Below, in pieces: positions 1 through 5,325 of a DNA stretch of 8,783 nt. The notes beneath the pieces were generated by a model. It was not told the DNA's origin, did not search any database, and worked only from the letters and a program-made list of their open reading frames with translations. A program made the position numbers and the translations under genes. Within the stretch, counting starts at the first letter, position 1. Each line of letters starts with the position of its first letter. Source of the stretch: Lactobacillales bacterium (GTDB lineage Bacteria; Bacillota; Bacilli; Lactobacillales; Vagococcaceae); the NCBI GenBank assembly GCA_015655485.1, contig JAATEZ010000070.1, positions 1 to 8,783 of the forward strand. Direction: 5' to 3'.

Positions 1-299
1 CCATTTTTTTCAAGCTTTTTGATAGTTGTAAAAAAAAGATTTGAAATGAGTCAAATTTTACGTGAACGAAGTATTCGAGCCCTATTTTTAAAAATAAGTT
101 CACCTAAATAAGCTTAAATTAAAAAATATGAATCATTCAGGCCGTACAATACTTTTTCTTTTCTTCAATAGTAAGAGATTTACTAACAATGCTGTTAATT
201 TTTTCCTTTTCATTAATCAATTTTATCATCCTCTGCTTAAAATGAATCTTCAAATTAACGTCCCTATGGTTAGACTGACAATATTCGATTTTTACTTCA
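1..299. other. AT-rich region without a convincing gene
   Basis: No confident gene is seen in this stretch. It has short open stretches, including a 21-codon plus-strand ORF at 47-112 without a good ribosome binding site, and a minus-strand open frame described separately. It contains one palindromic site (127-141) that recurs near the other end of the window. Confidence 0.5.
127..141 (+). repeat. Palindromic site, copy 1 (left)
   Basis: TATGAATCATTCAGG contains the odd-centred perfect palindrome TGAAT-C-ATTCA. A copy with one mismatch (TATGAATCGTTCAGG) lies on the minus strand at 8536-8550, also upstream of the same conserved promoter block. The distance to that block differs: about 173 bp here against about 86 bp there. 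A regulator-binding site is one inference; a relic of an ancestral duplication is another. Confidence 0.4.
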
Positions 300-316
300 A
301 TGAGTAAAACCGGCAA
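137..316 (-). pseudogene. Possible gene fragment, unknown function
   Basis: An open minus-strand frame of about 59 codons from a TTG at 316 to a TGA at 137. Its lower half reads like protein: charged, helix-prone, ending KSLTIEEKKKYCTA. An internal ATG at 229 would give 30 residues. No spaced ribosome binding site is visible for either start, and the upper end overlaps the conserved promoter block at 300-318. It may be the remnant of a larger gene or chance. I do not recognise a family. Confidence 0.22.
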
Positions 317-318
317 AT
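300..318 (+). promoter_or_regulatory. Conserved 19-bp box, copy 1 (left)
   Basis: ATGAGTAAAACCGGCAAAT is identical, over all 19 bases, to the minus strand at 8464-8446. In both places the block ends exactly 13 bp before a TGGACA -35 hexamer, which would place it near -50 to -68. The 11 bases after the block are unrelated between the copies, then TATGGACA is identical again. This fits an activator-binding site. The obvious candidate is the response regulator encoded in this window, but that is inference. Confidence 0.6.
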
Positions 319-331
319 CGCTTTATACCTA

Positions 332-361
332 TGGACATGTTAGAGCTAACAACGATAAAAC
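332..361 (+). promoter_or_regulatory. Sigma-A-type promoter of the immunity-like pseudogene
   Basis: The -35 is TGGACA at 332-337 (5 of 6 to consensus). With an 18-bp spacer the -10 is TAAAAC (356-361); with 17 bp it is ATAAAA. The weaker -10 than in the pheromone promoter suggests dependence on an activator. The spacer holds the short dyad GTTAG-AG-CTAAC. Confidence 0.5.
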
Positions 362-411
362 AGAAAAGTAGCTGTATCTATCATCAAAATTAAAGAAAGG
401 GGTCAGTCACC

Positions 412-720
412 ATGAATAAATCCATTGAAAAAAATTAATTGAGATCGAAAAGAAGATTCTACTAGATAAGAAAAATTCCAAAGAGTCTAAAAGTCATTTA
501 TTAATTGCCAATCTGGATATTGATGGAAAAAAGACTGGATAAGATCTTTTGAAATTCAAAAAAGCTGAGGATAATTTATTAGATGGATCCCTCCAATATC
601 TATCACAATATCTTGTAAAACTAAAAAAAAATCTTCCGTCATCATTTTTTTAAATGTTTAGATAATCTACTTTTACAGTTTTATAAGCGGATTACGCTGC
701 CGCATCATCATTTATCATAA
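412..720 (+). pseudogene. Degraded bacteriocin-immunity-like gene
   Basis: The ATG at 412 follows a ribosome binding site (AAAGGGG, 397-403). The frame is broken by three lesions: one A missing in an A7 run near 427-433, an in-frame TAA at 540-542, and one extra T in a T7 run near 645-651. Repairing them gives about 102 residues, beginning MNKSIEKK and ending with QYLVKLKKNLPSSF...LLLQFYKRITLPHHHLS. The size, Lys/Glu-rich helical composition, an 'L.KLKKN.PS' segment and a late 'Y..ITLP' stretch resemble class IIa bacteriocin immunity proteins (enterocin A immunity family), which are cytoplasmic four-helix bundles. That assignment is by eye and tentative. The first 17 bases match the start of the pheromone gene at 16 positions, and the promoters match too. 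Confidence 0.5.
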
Positions 721-846
721 GGACCTTTTTTACTCAACAAACGTGTAATCCCAAAGCCCGTCAAATACACGGTTTCTAGAACCAACATACTTCAAACAAA
801 TTTAACACAGATAGCGAAGCAAACCTGTTTGACATGCGAATTCATA

Positions 847-854
847 GATTCTCT
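847..854 (+). repeat. Target-site duplication, left copy
   Basis: GATTCTCT directly abuts the left inverted repeat of the IS66 element and is repeated exactly at 3218-3225. Eight base pairs is the known duplication length of the IS66 family. Confidence 0.93.
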
Positions 855-880
855 GTAAGCGCCGGATAGTGAAGTACCTA
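855..880 (+). repeat. IS66 terminal inverted repeat, left
   Basis: A 26-bp block starting GTAAGCGCCGGATAGTG, perfectly complementary to 3192-3217. The match stops at the next base. Confidence 0.93.
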
Positions 881-936
881 GACGACAAATAGCCCGAATG
901 GTATCATACACCATCAGGCGATTTGTTGTCTTTTCT

Positions 937-2484
937 TTATTTTTTACATCGTGTTTGGACTGTCTCTGACCAAGGCAAATAGGCATCTAGTTTTTCAGGA
1001 GTTAAGACCGGAAGATTCGGCAATTCCTCAAATAGATAGCGAAAATAGGCGGTACTATCTAATCCATTCAGTTCGGCTGTTTTGAGGACACTTAAAATAT
1101 GCCCAGATGTTTGGGCGCCCGCTAAGCTAGCTGAGAAGAGATAATTTTTTCTGCCCATCACGAGTTCCTTGACGAGTCGTTCGCTTTGGTTGTTCGTCAA
1201 CTCTAAGCGTCCATCTTCGAATACCCGTTCCATCGCGACTCGATGACTCTCCATATACTGAATGGCTCGATCCAGTTTTGATTTTGGTACCGCGGAGATC
1301 GTACGGATGTATTCGTACAACTGATCCATCAACGGATGCAGCTCTTCCTCCCGTTTTTGAAGTCGCTCTTCCGGCGGCAGAGATTTCCAATCCTGCTCTT
1401 TTTTAAAGCATGTGCTAAACACTGCGAGGACATGGGCTGCTGGATGGACTTTTTCACCTGGTTCTTTCGGGAGCGCTTCATGGAATTTCCTGCGAACATG
1501 GGCCCAACAACGAACCGGAAGAATGCCAGTCAATCCGTCGTAACTCGCATAGCCATCACAATGGAGGTACCCTTGGTAGGCGGATAAGAAGCGTTGTGGA
1601 ACTTCTCTGCCTCGTGTTTCACTATGATGGTAGAGGACAACGGGATGCTCTTCTTGCAGCGAACTGCTAAACACCCAATAATAGGTTGTCGTTTTGGTAC
1701 TTTCCAATACGCGATAGGGCGTTTCATCGGCGTACGCAACCGTTCGGTTGCGTAGTTCCTGATGGAATCGTTCCACTAAAAGGGCGAGGTACTCTTTTCC
1801 AACTAGGATATGCCAATTCGCAATGTTCTCTCTAGAAATATCGAGTCCTGCTTGTTTCCAATACTCAATTTGGCGATAAGCAGGTACTTTTTGTTTAAAT
1901 TTTAGCCGGATCGTTTCTGCAACAATACTAGAGGAAGCTAAGCTATTGGGAAGTAGTGGTTTGGGAACACGCGCTTTTTTAAGCGACGTTTCGCCCATCC
2001 TTTCGCATATTTTACAACAATAACTATGCTGGACATGGTGGAGTGTTTCAAGCCGGGCTTGATGAAAGGCGATTTCTTCGCGAACCTTTTTCGTTCCCAT
2101 CTCAATCATTGGTGTCCCACATTTTGTGCAAATTCGTGCTTCCTCAGAAAGTTTATGATGGACTTCCTTCGTTGGAAAGTTCGCTAATTTTTTTGCTTTT
2201 ATTCCTTTTTTACGAGGAGTGGTGTGAATGGGTGTCTCTTCTACTTGACTAGCTAGAGCCATCGGCTCCCCGAACAAGTCCAAACTTGTTTGACCAGAAA
2301 GTTGTTCAGGTAAGGATTCTTTGGATTTCCCATAAAGTTTTGTGGTGAGATACGCCAGTTGTTCTCGAAGTAATTTGACTTCGTTCGTTAGTGCTTCATT
2401 CACTTTCATTTGTTCATGAAGCATTGCGACCAGTTGTGTAGCAGTTTCGTTATTTTTATCTTTCTCATTCGATTGATTTAACAA
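937..2484 (-). CDS. tnpC: IS66 transposase TnpC
   Basis: A 515-residue DDE transposase that cuts and joins the ends of the IS66 element. It starts at TTG (2484), with only a weak purine-rich stretch upstream. Residues 15-50 form a coiled coil. Residues about 85-105 are basic, and a zinc-binding region follows with Cys119/Cys122 and a Cys pair near 157-160. The catalytic core has YADET (Asp253), HCDGY (Asp310) and NNQSERLVKELVMGRKN (Glu435), then a short C-terminal domain. All expected residues are present and the length is normal for the family, so the enzyme appears intact. It has its own promoter downstream of an intrinsic-terminator-like hairpin, so its expression may be partly uncoupled from tnpB. 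Confidence 0.95.
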   Translation of the reverse strand: MLNQSNEKDKNNETATQLVAMLHEQMKVNEALTNEVKLLREQLAYLTTKLYGKSKESLPEQLSGQTSLDLFGEPMALASQVEETPIHTTPRKKGIKAKKLANFPTKEVHHKLSEEARICTKCGTPMIEMGTKKVREEIAFHQARLETLHHVQHSYCCKICERMGETSLKKARVPKPLLPNSLASSSIVAETIRLKFKQKVPAYRQIEYWKQAGLDISRENIANWHILVGKEYLALLVERFHQELRNRTVAYADETPYRVLESTKTTTYYWVFSSSLQEEHPVVLYHHSETRGREVPQRFLSAYQGYLHCDGYASYDGLTGILPVRCWAHVRRKFHEALPKEPGEKVHPAAHVLAVFSTCFKKEQDWKSLPPEERLQKREEELHPLMDQLYEYIRTISAVPKSKLDRAIQYMESHRVAMERVFEDGRLELTNNQSERLVKELVMGRKNYLFSASLAGAQTSGHILSVLKTAELNGLDSTAYFRYLFEELPNLPVLTPEKLDAYLPWSETVQTRCKK

Positions 2485-2521
2485 TGAAACACACCACTTT
2501 CTGTATTTATCTCACGTTATT

Positions 2522-2550
2522 ATTATACCATAAATACACGATAAAAAGAA
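2522..2550 (-). promoter_or_regulatory. Extended -10 promoter for tnpC
   Basis: The minus strand reads TGGTATAAT (2530-2522), a perfect extended -10 element, about 40 nt upstream of the TTG start. The -35 region (about TTCTTT) is poor, as is common with extended -10 promoters. It lies just beyond the tnpB terminator-like hairpin. Confidence 0.5.
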
Positions 2551-2594
2551 GGAGAAAAGGCATGAAATCAACGTTTCACACTCTTTTTCCTTCT
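2542..2594 (-). terminator. Intrinsic terminator-like hairpin between tnpB and tnpC
   Basis: The arms at about 2547-2559 and 2583-2594 (plus strand AGAAGGAGAAAAG against CTTTTTCCTTCT) pair with one bulge. An inner TGAAA/TTTCA pairing extends the stem. On the minus strand the stem is followed by a run of T. It would end or attenuate the tnpA-tnpB transcript. Confidence 0.5.
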
Positions 2595-2604
2595 CCAATT
2601 TTTA

Positions 2605-2958
2605 TTAGAAAATCCCGCGCTTTCCTGCGCGAATGACTTTTGGTTGATCAATACTCAATCCTTCAAATAGCCAACGAAGCTGTTGGTGAGTGAGACGGCG
2701 CACTTCTTTTTTTGATCGTGGCCAACAAAGTTTTCCTTGATCTAATCGTTTATATAGCAGAAGAAACCCATCCTTATCGTAAAGCAACAACTTGAAACGG
2801 TCACGTTTCCCACCACAAAAAAGAAAGAGGGCATTATCATACACATCTAAGTTGTACTCCTGCTGGACAATGGCCGCCAAGCCATCAATCCCTTTGCGCA
2901 AATCTGTTTTTCCACAAACGATAAAAAGGTGTGCGATTTTTTGGAAATCAAGAATCAT
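2605..2958 (-). CDS. tnpB: IS66 accessory protein TnpB
   Basis: A 117-residue protein of the IS66 Orf2/TnpB family, which is required for transposition of three-gene IS66 elements although its biochemical role is unclear. Diagnostic motifs are GKTDLRKGIDGLAAIV (residues 16-31) and LFLFCGGKRDRFKLLLYDKDG (about 45-65), followed by a YKRLD segment. The length and motif order are typical. The ATG at 2958 overlaps the end of the upstream tnpA-like gene by 11 nt, which suggests translational coupling. It is not related to the RNA-guided nuclease also called TnpB in the IS200/IS605 family. Confidence 0.95.
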   Translation of the reverse strand: MILDFQKIAHLFIVCGKTDLRKGIDGLAAIVQQEYNLDVYDNALFLFCGGKRDRFKLLLYDKDGFLLLYKRLDQGKLCWPRSKKEVRRLTHQQLRWLFEGLSIDQPKVIRAGKRGIF

Positions 2959-3130
2959 GAGCGATCACTTCTTTCAAAATCGTTTGTACGAGGTAGAGAT
3001 TTGCCCCGTTGTAGACAAAAATATCGTACGGGTCTGACTTAATTCTTACGGCAATTTTTGTGGGGATCCCTCGTTTGGTTGAAGCTTGGTCTTCGAGTTT
3101 AATTTGAACCACTTCGTGCGTTTCATTCAT
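2948..3130 (-). CDS. tnpA: Short IS66 TnpA-like accessory protein
   Basis: A 60-residue ORF in the place where IS66 elements carry tnpA. The ATG at 3130 sits 8 nt from a strong GGAGG (3143-3139); a TTG one codon upstream is the other possible start. The protein is shorter than many TnpA proteins and has no clear helix-turn-helix by eye. It contains KIAVRIKSDPYDIFVYNGAN, ending with a short helix (LVQTILKEVIAHDS). Its position, the 11-nt overlap with tnpB and the strong ribosome binding site support a real gene. Its ribosome binding site lies inside an inverted repeat (3138-3180). Confidence 0.7.
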   Translation of the reverse strand: MNETHEVVQIKLEDQASTKRGIPTKIAVRIKSDPYDIFVYNGANLYLVQTILKEVIAHDS

Positions 3131-3137
3131 CAAAAAA

Positions 3138-3180
3138 CACCTCCATCTATACTGTTGTCTCTCCAGTATAAACAGAGGTG
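3138..3180 (-). promoter_or_regulatory. Inverted repeat that can mask the tnpA ribosome binding site
   Basis: Two 17-nt arms (3138-3154 and 3164-3180) pair at 14 of 17 positions around a 9-nt loop. On the transcript the distal arm contains GGAGGTG, the Shine-Dalgarno site of the tnpA-like gene. A transcript entering from outside the element would fold the site into the stem. One starting inside the repeat would not. This mirrors protection against read-through known in IS10 and IS50. Confidence 0.55.
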
Positions 3181-3191
3181 CTTCTTATTTA

Positions 3192-3217
3192 TAGGTACTT
3201 CACTATCCGGCGCTTAC
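3192..3217 (-). repeat. IS66 terminal inverted repeat, right
   Basis: Perfect 26-bp complement of 855-880, ending at the target duplication. Confidence 0.93.
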
Positions 3218-3225
3218 GATTCTCT
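3218..3225 (+). repeat. Target-site duplication, right copy
   Basis: GATTCTCT, identical to 847-854. Confidence 0.93.
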
Positions 3226-3428
3226 GATGTTGTCGGTCTCATCATCTTCACTTCTACTATAAAAAAAAGTAGTGAAACACCACTGTCATGGTATCTCACT
3301 ACTAATCTTAGTATGTTTCCTAACCCCAAAAATAAATTTTTAGAGAGCATTCCAAATAGGATTCCTATCAATAGAAGAATAGTCAGCCATAAACCAAAAT
3401 TTCGTTTTGTGCCGTTCTTTGTTTCTGA
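3226..3428 (-). pseudogene. Fragment of a putative membrane-protein gene
   Basis: A minus-strand open frame with a strongly hydrophobic segment (GLWLTILLLIGILFGMLSKN) followed by a short Lys/Arg-containing stretch. It has no start, because its upstream side is replaced by the transposase remnant. With the IS66 element removed it would stop soon after the target site. Part of it overlaps a good minus-strand terminator, so its true 3' end may lie earlier. A chance open frame is possible. I do not recognise a family. Confidence 0.25.
3261..3303 (-). terminator. Rho-independent terminator (minus strand)
   Basis: The 8-bp perfect stem AGTAGTGA/TCACTACT (3268-3275 and 3296-3303) encloses a 3x3 internal loop and a second stem ACCA/TGGT around CTGTCA. 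On the minus strand it is followed at once by eight T. It marks the end of a minus-strand transcription unit whose body is now lost or reduced to the adjacent fragment. Confidence 0.65.
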
Positions 3429-4051
3429 GTGACGGCTATGCGTTATCTTCCCGATTGATTGATCAATATTTGGTAATCAAGGAACTGTATACCCAACAAA
3501 AGTATCTGTTTGATCACAAGACACACACGATAGACAACCGGATCATCAGTTTGAGTCAACCTTTCTTACGGCCCATCGTACGCGGAAAAGCAAAAGCTGA
3601 ATTCGGTACAAAATTTGATGTGAGCCTGGATACCCAAGGTTTTGCGCGGATTGAAAAACTTTCGTTTGATGCGTATAACGAAAGCACCGTGTTAAAAAAA
3701 GCCATTGAAAATTACAAACAGCGAACGGGCTTTTATCCTGAACGGATCCTCGTGAATCAGATCTATCGTACTCGTGAGAACCGCGCTTATTGCAAAAAAC
3801 AGGGGATCCGGATGTCCGATCCCAAATTGGGCCGCCCCTCCGAAGAACCGGGAGATAAAAAAATAGCAAAGCAAGATAACGTTGACCGCATGGAGGTCGA
3901 ACGCTTTTTCAGTTTGGGCAAAAGGTGCAATGGGATGGGGCTGATCATGACCAAATTACCGGAAACAATGAGGACCAGCATCGCTTTGTCCGTAGTAGTG
4001 ACGAATCGGTTCGCGATCCCGACCTGTACCTTTTTTCTTTATTTTGTTTAA
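3420..4051 (+). pseudogene. 5'-truncated IS5/IS1182-type DDE transposase
   Basis: About 208 C-terminal residues of a DDE transposase, starting mid-protein at LSDGYALSSRLIDQYLVIKE. Family landmarks follow in order: an ISLSQPFLRPIVRGKAKAEFG segment, SFDAYNES, YPERILVNQIYRTREN, PKLGRPSEEPGD and DRMEVERFFSLGKRC. The N-terminal half, start codon and left inverted repeat are missing. The acidic residue normally found in the 'DQIYRTREN' motif is Asn here (AAT at 3755-3757), so even a full-length copy would probably lack a catalytic residue. The rest of the frame is open to TAA at 4051. Choice between the IS5 and IS1182 groups is by memory of motifs. Confidence 0.85.
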
Positions 4052-4125
4052 AATTTTGGAGCTTATTCAAACAAGATTCAGTTCAAAAATTGAAATCTAT
4101 TGGTTGATGAATGAAAAAAACTCGA

Positions 4126-4173
4126 TTAATCAGTAGACACGAAGTAAACACACCTAGATAGTGTCTGCTTAAT
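4126..4173. repeat. Inverted repeat after the transposase remnant
   Basis: TTAATCAGTAGACAC (4126-4140) pairs imperfectly with GTGTCTGCTTAAT (4161-4173) around a 20-nt loop. It lies 75 nt after the transposase stop and could include the right terminus of the truncated element, but the other terminus is missing, so this cannot be tested here. Confidence 0.35.
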
Positions 4174-4223
4174 AGTGCATAAACGCATATATACCAATAT
4201 ATTCAGAACTTTATAGTCTTTTT

Positions 4224-4268
4224 AAGTGCAAGTTTTTTGAGCCTATCTGCTAAAAAAAGTTTGCACTT
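4224..4268. repeat. Long imperfect inverted repeat
   Basis: AAGTGCAA (4224-4231) is perfectly complementary to TTGCACTT (4261-4268). The pairing continues through a T6/A7 tract to GAGC/GCT around a short loop. The stem is long but AT-rich, with the T tract inside the stem, which is unlike a standard terminator. Function unknown. Confidence 0.45.
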
Positions 4269-4581
4269 CTATTCTCGTCTTTGAATTTTTTTTACAAAAC
4301 TTAGCTGCTTTCGCAGGCACTAGATACTAAACAAAAAATGATTATTTAAAGGAATTTAGGGCACAATTATTGCTCTCTTCCCATTCTGCTAATATGTGTA
4401 AACATTATATCATGGTTAAACCTCTTTTACCGTTAAATTTAGAAAGCCGCCCTTCCTAAAAACAACACTTCTTTTTCTGTACAAAACCAAAGAAGACAAG
4501 TCATTTCCAACGATTTCCCCGCCTTCTTTTTTCTCCTCCAGACCTTTATATCATTAGGCCTATTATTCAGTCTTTGCAATC

Positions 4582-4612
4582 AAAAAAAATATCATACACT
4601 CTTGTTAAGAGT
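4582..4612 (-). terminator. Weak terminator candidate for the regulator operon
   Basis: ACTCTT-GTT-AAGAGT (4598-4612) forms a 6-bp stem with a 3-nt loop. On the minus strand a run of eight T follows after 8 nt. The gap makes it weak, but it is the first terminator-like structure downstream of the operon. Confidence 0.35.
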
Positions 4613-4652
4613 AAATATTAATCAGCACAAGTGTTAATTAATAGAATAATCA

Positions 4653-4697
4653 TCAAACAATCTGTTTCAGAATTTCATTTAAGTAGTCACTAAACAT
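4653..4697 (-). CDS. Possible 14-residue peptide ORF downstream of the regulator
   Basis: ATG at 4697 follows AAGGA (4711-4707) with a 9-nt spacer. It encodes MFSDYLNEILKQIV, which would form an amphipathic helix. The same frame is open further upstream (EYSQGTAE), back to a TAA inside the regulator gene, so it may instead be the tail of a lost gene. Chance is quite possible at this length. Confidence 0.2.
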   Translation of the reverse strand: MFSDYLNEILKQIV

Positions 4698-4719
4698 TTC
4701 AGCTGTTCCTTGACTATAC

Positions 4720-5325
4720 TCATTGTAAATGAATATTTACAATGCCTAGTTCTATTGCTTTGATGACCGAGGTAACCACAGAGCTGGTTTGTAATTTTTC
4801 ATTTATAGAATAGATATGATTTCTTACTGTTCTCTCGGAAATATTTAATTCAGAGGCCACAGCGGTTTGTTTTATTCCTTGAGAAAGAAGTTGAAGAATC
4901 TTTTTTTCTCTTTCTGTCAGAGAGCGATATTGTGTATTATCTTTTGTATTTTCAAAAATCCTTTCATTGTCAAATTGAATTCTTTTTAAATTTTCCACTA
5001 GATCCTCAGCGGTGATATGTTTATCCAGGAAACCGTGCGAACCGATTTTAATAGCTCTTTTCCGATACTCTATCAAATCAAATCCTGACAAAAAAACCAG
5101 TTTGATTGGATACTTTTTCAATAATTCTTCTCCTAATTCTAATCCATTGTACTCACCCATATGAATATCCATTAAAACAATAGCAGGCCGATAGGAAGCC
5201 ACTATTTCGAAAGCGGCTTCTGGTTTGGCTAAGTATTTGAAGTCTGAAATCTCAGGAAAATTTTTAAACGTTAGCTCTAAGCTTTTTCCTATTAAGCTGT
5301 GATCATCAATCAATAGTATTTTCAT
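4720..5325 (-). CDS. comA: ComA-like response regulator (LuxR/NarL type)
   Basis: A 201-residue cytoplasmic transcription factor. The receiver domain is at about 1-115, with the acidic pair Asp7/Asp8, phospho-acceptor Asp53 (IVLMDIHMG), Ser80 and Lys102. A LuxR-type helix-turn-helix lies at about 136-190 (LTEREKKILQLLSQG ... SERTVRNHIYSINEKL). The length and layout match ComA/NarL-family regulators, and all phosphotransfer residues are present. Its ATG overlaps the kinase stop by 4 nt (ATGA), so the pair is translationally coupled and almost certainly cognate. By analogy with ComA it should activate target promoters. The 19-bp boxes at 300-318 and 8446-8464 are candidates in this window. The last codons lie within a perfect 10-bp hairpin (4721-4744). 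Confidence 0.9.
   Translation of the reverse strand: MKILLIDDHSLIGKSLELTFKNFPEISDFKYLAKPEAAFEIVASYRPAIVLMDIHMGEYNGLELGEELLKKYPIKLVFLSGFDLIEYRKRAIKIGSHGFLDKHITAEDLVENLKRIQFDNERIFENTKDNTQYRSLTEREKKILQLLSQGIKQTAVASELNISERTVRNHIYSINEKLQTSSVVTSVIKAIELGIVNIHLQ
4721..4744. repeat. Perfect 10-bp hairpin over the regulator stop codon
   Basis: CATTGTAAAT-GAAT-ATTTACAATG is a perfect inverted repeat with a 4-nt loop. It covers the last codons of the response regulator gene and part of its stop. No T run follows on either strand, so it is not a standard terminator. It could be a protein-binding dyad or a 3'-end stabilising structure. Confidence 0.6.

Larger units (their letters stand above)
855..3217 (-). 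mobile_element. Complete IS66-family insertion sequence (2363 bp)
   Basis: The element is bounded by 26-bp perfect terminal inverted repeats (855-880 and 3192-3217) starting GTAAGCG, the known IS66 terminus, and flanked by the 8-bp duplication GATTCTCT. It carries three minus-strand genes in the usual order: a short tnpA-like gene, tnpB and tnpC. All frames are intact and both flanks perfect, so the insertion looks recent and may be mobile. It also carries an inverted repeat over the tnpA ribosome binding site and an internal terminator-plus-promoter before tnpC. It separates the immunity-like pseudogene from the transposon debris on its right. Confidence 0.95.
4052..4719. other. Intergenic region without a convincing gene; several dyads
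   Basis: This stretch separates the transposase remnant from the 3' end of the regulator operon. It contains two inverted repeats (4126-4173 and 4224-4268), a weak terminator candidate (about 4582-4612) and a minus-strand extended -10 match TGATATAAT (4412-4404) with no gene behind it. A minus-strand open stretch at about 4430-4560 has a plausible composition but no placed start. Confidence 0.5.

Noticed and set aside
47..112. 21-codon plus-strand ORF (MSQILRERSIRALFLK)
   Set aside because: No usable ribosome binding site, no recognisable similarity, and short enough for chance.
300..371. Small plus-strand ORF starting MSKTGK
   Set aside because: A matching ORF start exists at 8464 on the minus strand, but neither has a ribosome binding site. 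The shared bases show no synonymous changes, and the second conserved patch (TATGGACA) is explained as a -35. A DNA element fits better.
637..746. Minus-strand open stretch with LTGFGITRLLSKKGP between the pseudogene and the IS66 element
   Set aside because: Only about 26 codons with no ribosome binding site; it overlaps the repaired reading frame on the other strand.
721..858. Open plus-strand frame continuing after the immunity-like pseudogene
   Set aside because: It follows a stop at the expected length of the family, has no start, and its composition is not clearly protein-like.
1336..2252. Plus-strand ORFs within the IS66 transposase gene
   Set aside because: Antisense to an intact tnpC; no ribosome binding sites or coding signals of their own.
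3546..3981. Several minus-strand ORFs of 60-107 codons opposite the transposase remnant
   Set aside because: They are antisense shadows of a frame with clear transposase motifs.
4430..4560. Minus-strand open stretch of about 44 codons (EEKKEGGEIVGNDL)
   Set aside because: The composition is plausible, but there is no ATG/GTG/TTG placed behind the upstream GGAGGAG and no recognised family.
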